Below, one piece after another: positions 7,828 through 15,295 of a stretch of DNA of 51,130 nt. Source of the stretch: Actinomycetota bacterium (GTDB lineage: Bacteria > Actinomycetota > Actinomycetes > Streptosporangiales > Streptosporangiaceae); the NCBI GenBank assembly GCA_027314515.1, contig DAHVAR010000025.1, positions 1 through 51,130 of the forward strand, written 5' to 3'. The translations under genes and the position numbers were made by a program. The notes below the pieces were generated by a model. The model ran no database searches, was not told the DNA's origin, and saw only the letters and a program-made list of their open reading frames with translations. How positions within the stretch are numbered: position 1 is the stretch's first letter; every line of letters begins with the position of its first letter.

Positions 7828-8586
7828 ATGATGCAGTTGTACGTACTGCCGCTGGGCGGCTGTTGCTGTAACTACGAGGTCATTGCGCCGGGCATCGCGG
7901 ACGGGAAGCGCATCCACATCCCGGTGCCGTCGTTCTTGGTTCGCCTCGATGATGACTCGCTTGCGCTCGTCGACACCGGGATGAGCCGCCTGCACATAGC
8001 TGATCCGGAGCTCACCTGGTGTGGCACGCCCTTCGCCGAGTTGCTGGTTCCGGACATGCGGCGCGAGGACAGCCTGCTGTGGCGACTGGCGGAACTGGAC
8101 ATCGCGCCCGCCGACATCACGTACGTGATCAACACGCATCTGCATTTTGATCACGCGGGCAACAACGACCTGCTGACGGACGCGACCTTCTTCGTGCAGC
8201 GCGAGCATTACCAGTACGCCAAGGACAATCCCGCCTTCCCCAACCAGTACTGGAACCTGCCGGCCCTGAGCTACGAACTGATCGACGGCGAGACCACGCT
8301 GTTCCCGGGCGTCGACGTGATCCCGACACCTGGTCACGCACCAGGCCACCAGTCGGTGCTGCTGCGGCTGCCCGAAAGCGGCAACATGATCATCTGCGGA
8401 GACGCCGTCTACTGTCAGGAGAACTACGACCACGACGCCTGGGATGGCCAGGCGGACCCGACGACGGCACGCGTCAGTGCCCTCGCCCTGCGTGACCGGG
8501 CGGCACCCGAGAGCGCCTCGATGATCTACGGCCACGACCGAAACCAGGCCAGGACCCTGCGCTTTTCAACGGAGTCCTACCAGTAG
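7828..8586 (+). CDS. MBL-fold hydrolase, N-acyl-homoserine-lactonase-like
   Basis: A 252-residue metallo-beta-lactamase-fold enzyme. The metal motif NTHLHFDHAGN is at about residues 102-112 (H104, H106, D108, H109), a third histidine is in TPGHAPGHQS, and the metal-bridging aspartate is in IICGDAVY. The spacing and the SFLVR..D....LVDTGM opening match AiiA-type lactonases, which open the lactone ring of quorum signals; other lactones or esters are equally possible. Two ATGs stand in tandem at 7828 and 7831 behind AGGAG. A stem-loop follows directly. Confidence 0.8.
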   Translation: MMQLYVLPLGGCCCNYEVIAPGIADGKRIHIPVPSFLVRLDDDSLALVDTGMSRLHIADPELTWCGTPFAELLVPDMRREDSLLWRLAELDIAPADITYVINTHLHFDHAGNNDLLTDATFFVQREHYQYAKDNPAFPNQYWNLPALSYELIDGETTLFPGVDVIPTPGHAPGHQSVLLRLPESGNMIICGDAVYCQENYDHDAWDGQADPTTARVSALALRDRAAPESASMIYGHDRNQARTLRFSTESYQ

Positions 8587-8610
8587 CCCTCTCGTTTCCA
8601 GGCGAGGGCT
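8585..8610. terminator. stem-loop between convergent genes
   Basis: AGCCCTC at 8585-8591 pairs with GAGGGCT at 8604-8610 around a 12-base loop. It overlaps the stop codon of the MBL hydrolase gene and lies 4 bases beyond the stop of the convergent uspA-like gene. It could terminate transcription from both sides. Confidence 0.6.
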
Positions 8611-8614
8611 CCGG

Positions 8615-9031
8615 TCAGGTGGTCTGAGCGATCAGCACCGAGCACGGGGCACGGTGCGCGACGGAATTCGGCACGCTGCCGAGCACCCGGCGGACCCCGG
8701 CCATCCCCTTGTTGCCGACCACGATGAGGTCGGCGCTGATCTCCTCGGCCACCTCGCAGATCGCGTCGGCCGCCGCCCCGCTCCGCGCGTGCGTCTCCGC
8801 GCTCACGCCGGCTGCCCGCGCCCGCGACGCGTGGTCGGCCAGCACCGACTCCGCCACGTCGCCGGTCGCCAGGCCCGAATCGTCGGCACCTGAGGCACTG
8901 AGGTGCTGCGGCCGGTAGGCAGACACGATGTGCAGCCGACCGCCAGTGAGTTTCACCAGCTCGATCGCCTGCCGGACCGCCTCGGCTGCCGTGTCGGAGG
9001 CATCCGCTCCCACCACTACCGTCTCGAACAC
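8615..9031 (-). CDS. universal stress protein, UspA family
   Basis: A single-domain Usp protein of 138 residues, reading from GTG 9031. The N-terminal strand ETVVVGADASDTAAEAV and the ATP-binding motif G.KGM...RRVLGSVPNSVAH near the C-terminus (GNKGMAGVRRVLGS) are both intact, so it belongs to the ATP-binding class. Such proteins respond to starvation, hypoxia or oxidative stress. The repeated sequence at 9122-9155 lies about 90-125 bases upstream of its start and could regulate it. Confidence 0.9.
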   Translation of the reverse strand: MFETVVVGADASDTAAEAVRQAIELVKLTGGRLHIVSAYRPQHLSASGADDSGLATGDVAESVLADHASRARAAGVSAETHARSGAAADAICEVAEEISADLIVVGNKGMAGVRRVLGSVPNSVAHRAPCSVLIAQTT

Positions 9032-9121
9032 TTAGACTCCATCCTCACGCCATCCGGGTCCGTGGCCTGCGCCGCACTATAGCCCGTTTGTCCGCCAAGA
9101 TCTCGGCGCTGAGGTACCACC

Positions 9122-9155
9122 TTGATCGCGAATTGATCGCGAAATCGATTGCGAA
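9122..9155. repeat. three short direct repeats upstream of the uspA-like gene
   Basis: TTGATCGCGAA occurs at 9122-9132 and again, with no gap, at 9133-9143. A third, degenerate copy (GATTGCGAA) ends at 9155. The spacing is 11 then 12 bases, about one helical turn, which would place bound proteins on one DNA face. The tract is AT-richer than its flanks. Confidence 0.55.
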
Positions 9156-9235
9156 TCGCTGCGGCCGCCCCGCGACGGCACCCGGAAGCCGGATGCGACT
9201 ACGACGCGGCACCCGCCATCGCAGCCGTAACGGCA

Positions 9236-9934
9236 TTAGCGAGGGTGCGCCTGGCTCCCCGTCCGGCGCTGAATGTGCGGCGGAGCGATCAGGCCGGCGG
9301 GCAACGCCGGGTCGGCTACCGGCTCTCGCCAGCGGGTGTCCAGCGGCAACTCCCCCGCCCACAAGCCGAGGCGGGCATCAGGGCTGTCCGCGTCGCCCGG
9401 CGGGCCGGACCGCACCTTCACCGACGCCTCAGCCAGGGACAGTGCAAGCAGCCTGGTCGCCGCCAGTTCCTTGCGGCTGGGCTGGCGGGCATAGTCCCAC
9501 TGGCCGGCCGCGAGGTGCTCGGAGACCAGCCGCAGCCCGGCTAGCTTCTCCGCCGGGTCGTCGACGACGCGCAGCCGTGCGTAGATCATCGCGCTGCGGT
9601 AATTGACTGCGTGCTCGAAGACCGAGCGGGCCAGGACCAGTCCGTCAACGACCGTCACGGTCAGGCACGCTTCGGCCTCCGCCGCGAGACTCCTGCTCGC
9701 CACGGAGCCATGCACGTACGCGTGCTGGTCGTCGAAGCCGTAAATCGTCGGTATGACCATCAGCCCCTGGTCCGTGGGCACGCCAAGGTGCCCCACAAGC
9801 CCGGCATGCAATACCGCGAACAACTCGGCCCGGTCAGCGCGGCCTTGCTCGTGCAGCCTCCGGTGAGTGGTGCGCGAGGTGGCGGACAACGGTCCGGCCA
9901 CACCACGTACGCTGCTGGATCCGGTATCCGCCAC
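9236..9934 (-). CDS. pyridoxamine 5'-phosphate oxidase-like flavin-binding protein
   Basis: A protein of 232 residues in the split-barrel FMN-binding superfamily, close to the PF12900 (NimA-like) group. Visible blocks are RRLHEQGRADRAELFAVLHAG, a strand HLGVPTDQGLMVIPTIYGF, YVHGSVASRSL and TVVDGLVLARSVFEHAVNYRSAMIY. These match the group's order of cofactor-contacting strands. GTG 9934 has AAGGCGG six bases ahead. The stop codon of the ECF sigma gene is 93 bases upstream in the same direction, so the two may form an operon. A redox role is likely; the substrate is unknown. Confidence 0.78.
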   Translation of the reverse strand: MADTGSSSVRGVAGPLSATSRTTHRRLHEQGRADRAELFAVLHAGLVGHLGVPTDQGLMVIPTIYGFDDQHAYVHGSVASRSLAAEAEACLTVTVVDGLVLARSVFEHAVNYRSAMIYARLRVVDDPAEKLAGLRLVSEHLAAGQWDYARQPSRKELAATRLLALSLAEASVKVRSGPPGDADSPDARLGLWAGELPLDTRWREPVADPALPAGLIAPPHIQRRTGSQAHPR

Positions 9935-10026
9935 TAGCAACCGCCTTAAGAACGGAATGAGTTGCCACTACTCTAATCAGCAACTGATTCAGTACTCAAC
10001 TCGGTCCTCGTGCGTGATCGTCGCGG

Positions 10027-10590
10027 TCAGGCGTACGCGGCCAGCCGCTTCCTGAGCAGCAGGCGGGCCCGGTGCAACCGGGACATCACCGTGCCGATCG
10101 GCACGCCGAGCATCTCGGCAATCTCGCGGTAGGGGTACCCTTCCACGTCTGCCAGGTAAATGGTGGCGCGGAAGCAATCCGGCAACTCCCGGAGCGCCTC
10201 TCGCACTTCTGAGTTGCCGAACTGGCTGAGCACTGCGTCTTCGGCCGAGGGCTCGCTCCGGGCCGGGCTTGTCGCCGACCAGCCCGGGGCCGACGACACC
10301 AGGGCCTCGAACTCCGGGCTCAGCACCTGCACGGGCTCGCGCTGGCGCTTGCGGTAGCCGCTGACAAAGGTGTTCGCGAGGATGCGGAACAGCCATGCCC
10401 TGCCGTTCGTGCCCGGCGTGAAGTGCCGGAGCCCGGCGTAGGCGCGGGTCATGCTCTCCTGCACCAGATCCTCTGCGTCGCTCGGGTTGCGCGTCATCCG
10501 GAGCGCCGCGGGATACAGGTCCCGCTGGTGCCCGGCCAGTTCCTGCTCGTAAATGAGATGGTCGTCAGATGCGCGGGCGCTCATTGCCAT
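10027..10590 (-). CDS. ECF-type RNA polymerase sigma factor, SigR/SigH-like
   Basis: A sigma-70 family factor of 187 residues. Region 2 covers about residues 20-85 ([20 protein letters not shown], then [18 protein letters not shown]). Region 4 covers about 128-180, with [20 protein letters not shown] and an HTH of [21 protein letters not shown]. The wording is typical of the SigR/SigH (ECF12) group that controls thiol-oxidative stress. AGGAGG lies 11 bases before ATG 10590; a second ATG at 10584 is also usable. The expected partner, a zinc-binding anti-sigma RsrA, is not encoded next to it, which is unusual for this group. Confidence 0.88.
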   Translation of the reverse strand: MAMSARASDDHLIYEQELAGHQRDLYPAALRMTRNPSDAEDLVQESMTRAYAGLRHFTPGTNGRAWLFRILANTFVSGYRKRQREPVQVLSPEFEALVSSAPGWSATSPARSEPSAEDAVLSQFGNSEVREALRELPDCFRATIYLADVEGYPYREIAEMLGVPIGTVMSRLHRARLLLRKRLAAYA

Positions 10591-10894
10591 GAGTGCTATC
10601 GCCTCCTGTGCAGGAGACGGTCAGCGCCGTCCCAGCACTCATCGGGCCGCGCCCAGGTCACGGGCGCGGCACGGGTGCCCCACTTGCGTCATTACAAGCC
10701 CGGCGGCGCGGTTACGGGGGGTCAGCGCGCCGCCGCCAGTTAGCTTGAACTGGATGTATTTAAGCCGCTACTTAACGTCATGTCAAAAGCAGCGCTCACG
10801 TCACGTTTCACACCGCAACTGAATCCGCAGCACGCTGGTGCGGGGTGACCGGCACAGAGCGTAGCCGGGCACCGAAGGGTAACGGGGGCCGTCG
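10591..10894. other. intergenic region upstream of the sigma gene
   Basis: About 300 bases between two minus-strand genes. It contains the perfect hairpin at 10646-10670 and AT-richer DNA around 10745-10815 with related words AACGTCATGTC and CACGTCACGTT. No coding sequence is apparent. The sigma gene promoter should lie here. Confidence 0.5.
10646..10670. repeat. perfect 9-bp hairpin upstream of the sigma gene
   Basis: GCCGCGCCC (10646-10654) pairs with GGGCGCGGC (10662-10670) around a 7-base loop. It lies 56 bases upstream of the sigma factor start and 225 bases beyond the stop of the large regulator gene. It may be a terminator for the latter or part of the sigma leader. Confidence 0.45.
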
Positions 10895-13708
10895 CTAGCG
10901 CAAGGCCAGCTCGACCGCCTGCTGCCGGGACAGCGCCGCACCCTGCTGGTAGGTCTCGGCGAACTGTGCCGCGCCCAGCTGCTCGCGCAGCCCGCCCTGC
11001 TCGGCCACGCGCAGTCGCTCCTCGACGGGCGCCCAGGTGATGCTGCCGTCGGCCAGGGCGTAGCCCTGCCGGACGTCGGCGGCGCCGTGCAGCATGGCGG
11101 CTTTCAGCTTATCTCCCTGCCATGCCGCGCAGCAGGCGGAGCTGAACAGCACCTCGCTCACGTCCAGCCGGATGCCGCTGCGCCGCGCGACCTGCAGGCA
11201 ACGCCGGACCAGCGGCACCGCGTCGGCCGGCTTGCCTTCGATCAGCAGCAGGATCGCCAGGTCCCCGCGGAAGAAGTACAAGTACATCTCGTCCCCGAGC
11301 CGCTCGGCGGCCGCGATCGCCGCCTGCAGGTGCGACCGTGCCGGGCCGAGTGCGCCCTGCGCGACGTCCAGCGCGTACAACCGGTGCAGCTCGTTAGCCG
11401 CGAGCAGCTCGTCGCCGGACTGCCGGAAGCAGTCCAGGGCCTCCGCCCGCAGCCGGCGGTTCTCCTCGGCGGAAGTCTCCGCCGCCGCCAGGCATTTGAG
11501 CATCTCGCCCAGCAGCTGGCGGTCGCCGGTGGTGCGTGCGATGGCCACCGCCCTGGCGGCCAGTTCTTTCACTCGGTCCAGGTCACCGTCAGCGAAGATC
11601 AGATCGCTGAGCAGCCCGAGGGCACGCGCATGCAAGACAGGATCGGCGAGGATCTCCGCCATCGCCAGGCCCCGCTCGGCGTAGCCCCTGGCCCCGGCCC
11701 GCGCGCTCGGATCGGCCTGGCGCAGCATCGACAGCAGCGCGGAGGTCGCGAGCTGCGCGCTCGCGGCGAGCACGGTCACGCCCGAGTCGTCGCGGTCGGC
11801 AGCCGCCCGCAGGAAGTTCAGCACTTCTGGCTGGGCGCGGCTGACGGAGAACCGCTGCAGCGCGACGCCGAGGCGGAGCAGGTCGGTTGTCCTGCCCTCG
11901 GCGGCCAGGTAGCCGAAGACCGCACGGAGGTTGTCCCAGTCGGCATCAAGGCGCCGGAGCCAGTATCCCTGCCGCCGGCCAGTCAGGGCCGGGCCGGCCT
12001 CGGCGGCGATGCGCAGGTAGAACGCGGCGTGCCGGTCCCTGATAGCGGTGAGCTCGGCTTCGCCGGCCGACTTGAACAGCTCCCTGGCCGCGTACTGGCG
12101 GACCGTCTCGAGAAGCCGGTAGCGGACCGTCTCGCCACCCGGCTCGCCCGGCCGGCTGTCGGCGGCCCCCCGCTCGGCAAGCACGAGGCTCTTGTCGACC
12201 AGCGAGCCGAGCAGATCCATCACGTCGATGACGTCGATCTCATCGGCCGCGCAGATCGCCTCGGCGGCCTCGAGCTCGAACCCGCCGGCGAACACCGACA
12301 GCCGCCGCATCGCCTCCCGCTCGGCCGGGCTGAGCAGGTCGAAGGACCAGTCGACGGTCGCCTGCAAGGTCTGCTGCCGCGGGAGCGCGTTGCGACTGCC
12401 GCCGGTCAGCAGCCGGAAGCGCTGGTCCAGCCGCTCGCTCAGGTGCCGGAGCGACATCGACGACAGCCGCGCCGCGGCGAGCTCCAGCGCGAGCGGGATG
12501 CCGTCCAGGCGCCGGCAGATGGTAGCCACCAGCGGCGCCGCCGCGTCGTCGAGCACAAACTGCGGCTCGTGCGACCTCGCCCGCTCGACGAACAACTTCA
12601 CCGAGTCGAAGCCCGCAAGGTCGGCCGCGCTGATCGCGTCCCGCGGCGGCATCGACATCGAGGGAACGCGGTAGACCCGCTCGCCCTCTATCCCGAGCGG
12701 CTCGCGTGACGTGGCCAGGAACCGGACGCGCGGGCAGTACCGGATTACCTGCTCACAGAACCGGGCGGCATCGTCGACCACGTGCTCGCAGTTGTCCAGC
12801 ACGATGACCACGTCCTGGCTGTTGAGCACCTCAAGGACGGACGCAAGCACGGCCGGGCCGGAATGGTCGGGCAGCTGGAGGGCGGCTGCGACCGCTCCCG
12901 GTACCAGCTCACCATCGCTCACCGGGGCCAGCTCGGCGAGCCAGACGCCATCCAGCGCCGAGCCCAGCAACTCCACCGCGGTCTGCAGGGCAAGCCTGGT
13001 CTTACCGCTGCCACCCGATCCGGTCAGCGTGACCAGCCGCGCGGCTGCGGCCAGCGAGCGGACCTCGGCCAGTTCCTGCTCGCGGCCGATGAAGGCGCTG
13101 AGCTGGCCGGGCAGGTTGTTCGGCAGGTCCGGGTTGTCCAGGGAGGTCAGCGGCGGGAAATCGGCGGGCAGGAAGGCCGCCGCCAGCTGCAGCACCTGCT
13201 CCGGCCGGCCGAGATCCCGCAGCCGGTGCGCACCGAGGTCGAGTAGCTTCACGCCGTCCGGCAGCGCCTCGGACACCAGTTCCGCGGTCGCGCCGGACAG
13301 CAGCACCTGGCCGCCGTGGGCGACTGACTCCAGCCGCGCCACCCGGTTAACCGCCGGGCCGAAGTAGTCGTTGTCGCGCTCGTCGCAGGCGCCGGTGTGC
13401 AGGGCCATCCGCACGCCGATCGGCTGCTTGGTCGGCCACTGCTGGCCGGCCAGCGCCCGCTGCGCGGCCACGGCGGCGGCTACCGCTGCTTCCGCGGTGG
13501 AAAACGCCGCGCAGAACGCGTCTCCCACGGTCTTGAAGACGTAGCCGCCTGCCTGCTCGATCGCGGCACGGAGGATCTCGTCGTGCCGTCGCAGCGCCAG
13601 CGTCATGGCCTCCGGCTCGGCCTCCCACATCCGGGTCGATCCCTCAATGTCAGTGAACAGCAGGGTCACCGTGCCGGTGGGGATCTGGGCCGGATTGTGC
13701 ACGTGCAT
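10895..13708 (-). CDS. adenylate cyclase domain fused to a STAND/NB-ARC-type ATPase with TPR-like tail
   Basis: A 937-residue regulator-like protein. The class III cyclase domain occupies about residues 8-170: LLFTDIEGSTRMWEA gives the first metal aspartate, FKTVGDAFCAAF the second plus an adenine-selecting lysine, and VNRVARLES the transition-state Asn/Arg pair. An ATPase follows (about 205-530) with Walker A LTGSGGSGKTRLAL, Walker B VVIVLDNCEHV and LDGIPLALELAAARL. The last 380 residues are helical and TPR-like. No LuxR HTH follows, so it is probably a signalling ATPase, not a DNA binder. I place the start at ATG 13708, 7 residues before the domain; the frame is open upstream. It likely makes cAMP under control of its ATPase/TPR part. 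Confidence 0.88.
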   Translation of the reverse strand: MHVHNPAQIPTGTVTLLFTDIEGSTRMWEAEPEAMTLALRRHDEILRAAIEQAGGYVFKTVGDAFCAAFSTAEAAVAAAVAAQRALAGQQWPTKQPIGVRMALHTGACDERDNDYFGPAVNRVARLESVAHGGQVLLSGATAELVSEALPDGVKLLDLGAHRLRDLGRPEQVLQLAAAFLPADFPPLTSLDNPDLPNNLPGQLSAFIGREQELAEVRSLAAAARLVTLTGSGGSGKTRLALQTAVELLGSALDGVWLAELAPVSDGELVPGAVAAALQLPDHSGPAVLASVLEVLNSQDVVIVLDNCEHVVDDAARFCEQVIRYCPRVRFLATSREPLGIEGERVYRVPSMSMPPRDAISAADLAGFDSVKLFVERARSHEPQFVLDDAAAPLVATICRRLDGIPLALELAAARLSSMSLRHLSERLDQRFRLLTGGSRNALPRQQTLQATVDWSFDLLSPAEREAMRRLSVFAGGFELEAAEAICAADEIDVIDVMDLLGSLVDKSLVLAERGAADSRPGEPGGETVRYRLLETVRQYAARELFKSAGEAELTAIRDRHAAFYLRIAAEAGPALTGRRQGYWLRRLDADWDNLRAVFGYLAAEGRTTDLLRLGVALQRFSVSRAQPEVLNFLRAAADRDDSGVTVLAASAQLATSALLSMLRQADPSARAGARGYAERGLAMAEILADPVLHARALGLLSDLIFADGDLDRVKELAARAVAIARTTGDRQLLGEMLKCLAAAETSAEENRRLRAEALDCFRQSGDELLAANELHRLYALDVAQGALGPARSHLQAAIAAAERLGDEMYLYFFRGDLAILLLIEGKPADAVPLVRRCLQVARRSGIRLDVSEVLFSSACCAAWQGDKLKAAMLHGAADVRQGYALADGSITWAPVEERLRVAEQGGLREQLGAAQFAETYQQGAALSRQQAVELALR

Positions 13709-13740
13709 ACGATACGCGGCGCCAGCGACCCGGCGGCTCG

Positions 13741-13800
13741 ACCACAGCGGTATGGCTACTGCAGTGGCTAGCTCAGCAGCACTGGTCCTACTGCTGTGGT
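13741..13800. terminator. nested inverted repeat between DUF3145 and cyclase genes
   Basis: ACCACAGC (13741-13748) pairs with GCTGTGGT (13793-13800), and inside it CAGTG (13762-13766) pairs with CACTG (13780-13784). It begins 7 bases past the stop of the DUF3145 gene, so it may end that transcript; it also lies 33-92 bases before the cyclase start and could be a leader structure. Confidence 0.5.
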
Positions 13801-13806
13801 TGCGCG

Positions 13807-14370
13807 TCAGCCGGTCGCGTTCAGCCAGCGAACCGGGGCACCGTCCCCTGCCCGGCGGAAGGGCTCGAGCTCGGCGTCCCACGGCTCGCCGAGCAGCAGG
13901 CTGATCTCCGCCTCAAGCGACCCGCCGAGCGCGGGGTGCCGCGGCCCGTGCACATCGCGCAGGCTGCCGAGCTTGCCGTCGGCGCGGCCGCTCGCCGCGG
14001 ATGCCGCCAGGGCCATCGCCGCGCGCAGCCGGTTCTCCGGGATCATGACATCCCCGTTCGCGGCGATCACCGCGCAGAACGTGCCAAGGGCAGGCGTATG
14101 GCAGTAGCGGACCGCGTCACAGCCGGGGCTCGCTTCCTCGCTGATCTCGAACCGCACCAGATTCCAGCTCGCGAGCGCTGAGGTGATGGCCCCGGCCGCG
14201 CCGCGATGGCCGGCCCACTCCAGCTCACCGCGCATCGCCCCGGGCGAAGCGGGCTGGTCCACCCACGGCATGCTGACGGGCACACCAAGTACCCCGGCCA
14301 CTGCCCACTCGATATGCGGGCACAGCGCCGGGGGCGCACAATGCACGTGCAGCACGCCACGTACGGACAC
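13807..14370 (-). CDS. DUF3145 family protein
   Basis: A 187-residue protein conserved across Actinobacteria. Recognisable features are the start SVRGVLHVHCAPPALCPHIEW, the VLGVPVSMPWVDQPASPGAMR segment, FEISEEASPGCDAVRYCHTP and the end EPWDAELEPFRRAGDG. GTG 14370 has GGGAGG six bases ahead and the family begins exactly there; the frame is open much further upstream but that is not coding. The biochemical role is not established. The gene is divergent from the three-gene module starting at 14552. Confidence 0.88.
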   Translation of the reverse strand: MSVRGVLHVHCAPPALCPHIEWAVAGVLGVPVSMPWVDQPASPGAMRGELEWAGHRGAAGAITSALASWNLVRFEISEEASPGCDAVRYCHTPALGTFCAVIAANGDVMIPENRLRAAMALAASAASGRADGKLGSLRDVHGPRHPALGGSLEAEISLLLGEPWDAELEPFRRAGDGAPVRWLNATG

Positions 14371-14551
14371 CGAGGACCTCCCTGCAGCAGACGAGGATGC
14401 GTCTTCCCCTACGACCTCGCCCGCCCGGAAGCCGGGCACCGTGCTGATGGTGAGCGTGCTGGCGATCTTCCGCGACTCATTGTGCCCTACCGCCGGAATA
14501 TGCACCAGCACTGCTCGTGCCTTGTCCGGCGCGCCGTGTTGTGATGGAGGG

Positions 14552-15295
14552 GTGACTAACGCAGCCGGCCGGGACGCTGCCGGGCTGTCTTTCGTCGCCG
14601 AAATGTACGGACTGCAGCTCGACCAGCTCACCGAGTTACTGGGCGGCACAGCCCGGCAGGCCAGGGCGCTGGCCGCCCGCTGGGTCAGCAGCGGCCTGGC
14701 TGAGTCGGCTGTGCTCAGCCAGGGCCCGCCGTGGGTCTGGCTGACCCGAAGCGGACTGCGAGCGTGCGGCCTGAAGTACCCCGCCGCGCCGCCCGCGCTC
14801 GCCCGGCTCGAGCACATCCGCGCGGTCACCGCCGTCCGGCTGGCGCTGCAGGCCGTTCCCGACTACCGCGACGGCGGCGCGCACTGGCGCAGCGAGCGCC
14901 ACCTGCGGGCACGGCTTGGCAGCCAGCGCGCCATCCGTGACCACCTGCCGGACGCCGAGGTGCACTGGCCGGACATGCCCGCCTCCGGGACGCCGCCAGA
15001 CTGGGCCGGCGAGTGCTGGGCCATCGAAGCCGAGCGGACGCCGAAGACGGTTGCCCGCACCATCGCGATCATGCGTGAACTGCTCGCCCGCACCGGGGAC
15101 TACGGCTGCCCGGCAGCGGAAGCTCGAGTCGCCGGGTTACCGCCACGGCATGCCAGGGCCGTCTATCTCTGCAGTCCGGCGGCAGCCGGGACGGTATTGC
15201 GGGCCAAGCTGGCCCTCGGCAGCAGTCTCGGCGCGCGGATCGAGGTGCGCGGCCTGCCGGCCGCCGGCTACCTGCCTGCCAGGACCCCGGCATGA
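14552..15295 (+). CDS. replication-relaxation (Replic_Relax)-like protein
   Basis: A protein of 247 residues. Residues 10-70 form a winged-helix-like region ending WVWLTRSGLRACGL. The following part contains SERHLRARLG, then HLPDAEVHWPDM (D134) and GECWAIEAERTPKTVART (E159, E161, K165). The order PD, then ExE, then K resembles both the Replic_Relax family (PF13814) and a PD-(D/E)xK nuclease core, so a nuclease or a degenerate nuclease fold is possible. The GTG start has TGGAGGG just before it. The stop overlaps the start of the next gene in an ATGA, so the three genes at 14552-17699 are one transcription unit. Related proteins usually lie on conjugative plasmids or integrative elements. Confidence 0.72.
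   Translation: MTNAAGRDAAGLSFVAEMYGLQLDQLTELLGGTARQARALAARWVSSGLAESAVLSQGPPWVWLTRSGLRACGLKYPAAPPALARLEHIRAVTAVRLALQAVPDYRDGGAHWRSERHLRARLGSQRAIRDHLPDAEVHWPDMPASGTPPDWAGECWAIEAERTPKTVARTIAIMRELLARTGDYGCPAAEARVAGLPPRHARAVYLCSPAAAGTVLRAKLALGSSLGARIEVRGLPAAGYLPARTPA

Noticed and set aside
6703-8535. 610-codon open frame on the minus strand
   Set aside because: It lies opposite the GNAT and MBL hydrolase genes, both with intact catalytic motifs; it is a by-product of high GC.
11087-12709. 540-codon open frame on the plus strand
   Set aside because: It is antisense to the ATPase part of the cyclase fusion and shows no recognisable motif.
13807-14829. 340-codon version of the DUF3145 gene
   Set aside because: The family begins at GTG 14370 with a good ribosome binding site; the upstream part overlaps the divergent Replic_Relax-like gene.
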